Below, one piece after another: positions 60,602 to 64,000 of a DNA stretch of 64,000 bases. How positions within the stretch are numbered: the stretch's first letter is position 1; the number at the start of each line of letters is the position of its first letter. The DNA is from Ceratorhiza oryzae-sativae (lineage: Eukaryota; Basidiomycota; Agaricomycetes; Cantharellales; Ceratobasidiaceae). A program made the position numbers and the translations under genes. The notes below the pieces were generated by a model, which saw only the letters and a list, made by a program, of their open reading frames with translations, was not told where the DNA came from and did not search any database. The stretch is from NCBI GenBank assembly GCA_030998015.1, contig JARWMV010000233.1:1674001-1738000 (forward strand), written 5' to 3'.

Positions 60602-60943
60602 ATGGCCTGTGGTCGCTTAGATGCCCAAAAATTAGCGATGCGGGCAACGGCTGCGATTGACCGAACAGCGTTGTCTGCATTGATTATAGACACGCACCCT
60701 GTGCTTGACCGTCACGAGAAAGTTTATTGACACCGCTACCATCCTTGTGACTCTCGGTCAGTTAAATCCGTATCGAATCAGCACGTAATATGTGGTTCGT
60801 GGCTTGTCCGTCCAGGCGGCGGATGAAGGAGATAATCATCCATGTGCTGTCCGCCGGCAATCCCTTCGGTATCGTCGGCTGCTCTCGCCTCTCACACTTC
60901 AGCCCGAGCATAGTTGGCCTTTGCGTTGTCAATGGTTGAAATA
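60602..60943 (-). repeat. inverted repeat, right arm (342 bp)
   Basis: Mirror copy of 59811-60152. Its outer end lies 36 bp upstream of the TATA box of the barwin-like gene, so this arm forms the upstream promoter region of that gene. The left arm looks like a copied, inverted piece of the same region. Confidence 0.9.
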
Positions 60944-60978
60944 GTTGAACCTCCAAGAGTATATGCGCTTGTCGACGG

Positions 60979-60985
60979 TATAAAA
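60979..60985 (+). promoter_or_regulatory. TATA box of the barwin-like gene
   Basis: TATAAAA about 95 bp upstream of the ATG at 61076, followed by C/T-rich sequence. Confidence 0.65.
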
Positions 60986-61075
60986 TGTCTCGATGTTGGG
61001 CACTTGCTCAGCATCGACTCTTCAGCCCTCTCTTCTCCACTCGTAGATATCGTTACTCTTCAAGCAATCTTCAAC

Positions 61076-61881
61076 ATGTTCGCCAAGCTCTCCGTCGCTG
61101 CTACTGCCCTCGTTGGCATCAGCTCTATGCTGACTGTCGTGACCGCCTTGCCCGTAAACGCGACCGAGGTCGCTGCTCGCTCGATTAACCCTGGTGGAAC
61201 TCACACTGGCCAGGTATGTCAATGCCTTGGTTTTATGCTGGTCAACCGCTGACGTTCAAGCGTAAAATAGCTGACATACTGTATGCGTCCTCATATGCGC
61301 TCTCTTTTGCCTTGCGTCTGACTGACCATGTTCGCTCGAAACAGTCCAGATTGGTCTCGGCGCTTGCGGATGGACCAACGTGAGTGCATCACCTCGGCGT
61401 GCTCTCCTATCCCCGTCTGACCCTGTGTGTCATAGTCCAACAACGAGTGGGTCGCTGCCATCTCCCACGAGCTGTTCGACAACTGGCCAGGCTATACCGG
61501 AGGCAATCCCAACAAGAACCCTGTGTAGGCAGCCAAGACTCGAGTCTGCTCTTCAGTTCGGCGTCAGCTTACATATTTTGCTGGACGCAGTTGCACCACG
61601 CCTCACACCGCCGACGTGACTTGTGCGTATATGCCAACGCAGTCGTATTTGGTACAGATCAACTGACATGGTAGAGCAGACAAGGGCAAGACTATCCGAG
61701 TCGGGATCGTGGACCGGTGCGAGGGCTGCGCTCTATGGGATCTTGACCTGTCGCCTTCTGCGTTCCAGCAGGTGGGATCGCTTCTGTTTCAAGTATTAGT
61801 CGTTCACTGACCTGGGGTGTTGACTAGTTCGCACCTCTTTCGACTGGGCGTCTCTCCGGAGCGACCTGGCACTTCAACTAA
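61076..61881 (+). CDS. secreted barwin/expansin-like (RlpA-type double-psi beta-barrel) protein
   Basis: A small secreted protein of the fungal DPBB group, often linked to cell-wall loosening and plant interaction. The ATG at 61076 gives MFAKLSVAATALVGISSMLT, a signal peptide, followed by LPVNATEVAARSINPGGTHT. A 10-nt micro-exon at 61271-61280 gives GQLTYFQIGLGACGWTN when joined. Then come SNNEWVAAISHELFDNWPGY, TGGNPNKNPV, CTTPHTADVT, KGKTIRVGIVDRCEGCALWD (the conserved Asp-Arg-Cys core) and LDLSPSAFQQ. It ends FAPLSTGRLSGATWHFN, stop 61879-61881. Paired cysteines and the final GATWHFN-type strand are hallmarks of the fold. Seven exons. No cellulose-binding module is present. Confidence 0.85.
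61271..61280 (+). other. 10-nt micro-exon
   Basis: Flanked by AAAATAG on the left and GTATGC on the right, with introns of 57 and 62 nt. Without it the conserved GLGACGW segment falls out of frame. With it the join reads GQLTYFQIGLGACGW, as in related proteins. Confidence 0.7.
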
Positions 61882-63380
61882 CGGCGAGCTATATGAACGA
61901 ATGAATGTATGGGCTATACTTGGCCATTTTGGGATAGATAGATGGAATGTATGCGCACCACCCAATCCAATACAATCTTCTGTTTTGCTGAAAGATCCCA
62001 TTGGGCAAACAATCGTGGCGTACTGGTGGTTTTAAGAAATTTGGCGCATATTCATGGCCAGCTATCACATGTAGCAACCTTCCAGGAGCACAGAATGACT
62101 ATCGTATCTATAGGCATCAAGCACTCCAGCACAGACCTTGGTAGAGTGGTCGGTTCTCAACTAATCAAAGTGCTAACTCACACTCAGTTTACCCGGCCGA
62201 GGCTGTATTGGTCAGTATTTGGGGGTAACTATACGGAGCCAAATTGCTATGATAGAGCCAAGTAGGTTTCGAGCGTCCATATTTAAAATCTCTTATTCTA
62301 ACATCTTCGTTGATATGGAGCATGACCGCCCACGGAGCGATTCCTCTGACCTGGAGTCTGCCCGTAAGCGTTGCCGCCACTCGTGATTGACGAGACTCGC
62401 CCATCATCTACTGATATAAGTTTTGGATTAAACAATTGATTTTACAAGTTTCCTGTCATGAATCGAACTATTCGCCAAAGCCATAACTAGAATCTGGGCT
62501 GGATATCCGGATCCGATTTCAGAGAGCCATAAATGCCCGACCCCACTCCAATTCAAGTTCCAAAACGAGGCATTTTGTTGAATGTTGAACTACGGAACCC
62601 CGTGTGGTTCGTACGAATGATAAGAATCGGTTGACATTGCGTGTCACCTCTTCTCTGCAGTTCTTTTATATATATATATATCTGCTAATGGTGAAAGGCG
62701 AGGTCACATCCGTTGCACCTCAACTTTGCGTAAAATAACATTAAGTACCCAGGGGCTTTGGAGGGGATTCAGATAATTCGTACATGCGGTATACCCAGAC
62801 CGATCCCCAAGGATGGCGGTTAAAACAAAATAAATATTGCCATCTATAGACCGCCCGCTTTGAACTAGCGTGTTCTCCTCGTGGAGGGCCACTAATCTCC
62901 TCCGTATCGTTCCAAATTTTGTATGTTGTCACACCGAAGCGGACAACATTCGGTGTATCACCGGGCGGTGGTTTGATTGTAACGTTACTCGAATCCGGGT
63001 CTGTGCTTCGAGTGCCAATCCATCATTGTGAATTCGTTTGGGTAGCTGTCGTTTGTTCTTCTACCTCGCAGTTTTGCATATGGGAGCCTCCATGATTGGC
63101 ACCGGATAGGCAGCAAAATACATTATATGAGGCGAAGGCTGGATGGCTCAGCATCATCACTTGACTGGCATTACCCCCCCAGACTTTACGGGATCCAACC
63201 CAACTGCTCAAAAGCCACTTTTACTTAGCAGTCTGTTGATATGCCGCTCCCTTGCGGTGGTTGCTTTAGTCCGCTTTGTCTCACGAACGGTAGTCGCGCT
63301 CAAAGCAACAAGGTACCGCACTCGCGCTTCTGTTGTACCACCCCTGATCGCAGAGTTTCGCTAAATATCGATACAGGAAG
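61882..63380. other. intergenic, no clear gene
   Basis: About 1.5 kb with short, poor-quality frames. It contains a (TA)n run at about 62667-62681. A frame from ATG 63143 (MAQHHHLTGITPPDFTGSNP) might be the first exon of the next gene, but I could not find a joint that keeps the frame. Confidence 0.4.
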
Positions 63381-64000
63381 ATAATATCAAAGTCCACCCG
63401 ACCGTTCCACCTACAGGACAAAAAGTTACTCCCAGCCCGTTCTCATTCTCTAGCTTAGCGTTGCCCCGCACGTTACCCTCTGATTCGGATTATAAACGTG
63501 CTTCGTTAGCCCGTATAAGCTCTAGGTTAAACGAACTTCATACAGAGCCAACCGGGCGATCAAAGCCATTGGCAGAAGTAAGTGATAGTTTGAATTATTC
63601 GTAGCTGGAGTCTTACTATAAATGGACTCTAGAGGCAACCAACTCCTACCTTTGCATACAACGAACTTGGTGGATCTAAAGTGACAGGACTGCATCGTAC
63701 CCATCCCTTCGCTTATCCTCATCCCCTTCCGCCACCACCGCCCCTCTCTCGTATCAATATCCCTTTCACTTATTCTTCTCTTCCGCCACCACCACCTCTC
63801 CCTCCTATCGATATCCCTTTTGGTTATCCCCCTCCCCCTCCCCCTCCGCCCGTGCCGCTACAGTATGCTCCCAATAATGCGTATGAAAGGGACAAGTTTA
63901 CGCATATCAACTTACCAAGGACGCCTAAACCGAGTGCCGCTGAGGATTACTTGAGTGATAAGAACGAGCAACCGGGTCGAGCGATCCGGGAGATCAGAGT
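63381..64000 (+). CDS. proline-rich hypothetical protein, partial at right edge
   Basis: An exon opens after a CAG acceptor at about 63380 (EDNIKVHPTVPPTGQKVTPS) and runs to a GTAAGT donor near 63570, through LARISSRLNELHTEPTGRSK. A second exon from about 63633 (RQPTPTFAYNELGGSK) carries three imperfect repeats of IPFxY followed by proline runs: SRINIPFTYSSLPPPPP, PIDIPFGYPPPPPPPP. After that comes a charged part (NNAYERDKFTHINLPRTPKP) that leaves the window. Proline runs of this type usually bind SH3, WW or profilin domains. No catalytic domain is seen. Start and end are missing, so function cannot be given. Confidence 0.5.

Noticed and set aside
62667..62681. (TA)n tract as possible replication or promoter element
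   Set aside because: A short dinucleotide repeat with no gene start nearby; simple microsatellite.

Overview
The window is nuclear DNA from a filamentous basidiomycete, most likely Rhizoctonia or another Ceratobasidiaceae member. The signs are dense genes split by 50-65 nt GT-AG introns (plus two GC-AG introns), a tandem pair of laccases, paired intradiol dioxygenases, a secreted CE1 esterase, a barwin-like secreted protein, and several Rhizoctonia-type protein kinase genes with the HGDLK catalytic loop. I saw no tRNA, rRNA, CRISPR or complete transposon.

Layout, left to right. 619-5717 (minus): an Argonaute copy (Ago A) lies directly downstream of a pseudokinase-like gene. A 56-nt intron-like segment would splice out the kinase stop codon and join both in frame. 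6014-7374 (plus): an intact kinase. 7493-8784 (minus): a short-chain dehydrogenase, divergent from a polyol dehydrogenase of the L-arabinitol/xylitol type (9078-10680, plus). 11511-13006: a MaoC/hydratase-2 enzyme. 13770-16281 and 17928-20437: tandem laccases, both with single-base frame slips. 20992-23097 (minus): a PfkB sugar kinase with a low-complexity insert. 23458-23931: a small single-pass membrane protein with a PPxY motif. 24528-26217 and 28106-29771: tandem hydroxyquinol-type intradiol dioxygenases. 30163-30968 (minus): an unknown protein. 32102-33974 (minus): a third kinase. 34116-35215 (minus): an unknown protein. 36426-37453 (minus): a CE1 acetylxylan/feruloyl esterase. 39386-42495 (plus): a second Argonaute (Ago B), inverted relative to Ago A. 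42992-43906 (minus): a MYND zinc-finger protein. 44216-47109 (plus): a HyuA-only 5-oxoprolinase. 47316-47736 (minus): a small secreted six-cysteine protein. 48283-53700 (minus): a DHX29/DHX57-type RNA helicase. 54543-55258 (minus): an unknown gene. 56029-58290 (minus): nucleolar GTPase NOG2. 59811-60943: a near-perfect 342-bp inverted repeat around a 449-bp spacer. 61076-61881: a barwin/expansin-like secreted protein with a 10-nt micro-exon. 63381-64000: a proline-rich gene running off the edge.

Themes. The window pairs RNA-silencing genes (two Argonautes and a hairpin-capable inverted repeat) with plant-biomass and aromatic degradation (laccases, ring-cleavage dioxygenases, CE1 esterase, pentitol dehydrogenase). 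The main result is that the Argonautes have diverged in catalytic capacity. Ago B keeps the DEDH slicer tetrad. Ago A has D->N and H->R, lacks its own ATG in its first recognisable exon, and appears spliced to a pseudokinase that has itself lost three catalytic residues. Single-base indels are concentrated in the laccases, with single cases in the CE1 esterase and NOG2. Some may be assembly errors, so laccase pseudogene calls should be made with care. All exon boundaries were read by eye from splice signals and reading frame.
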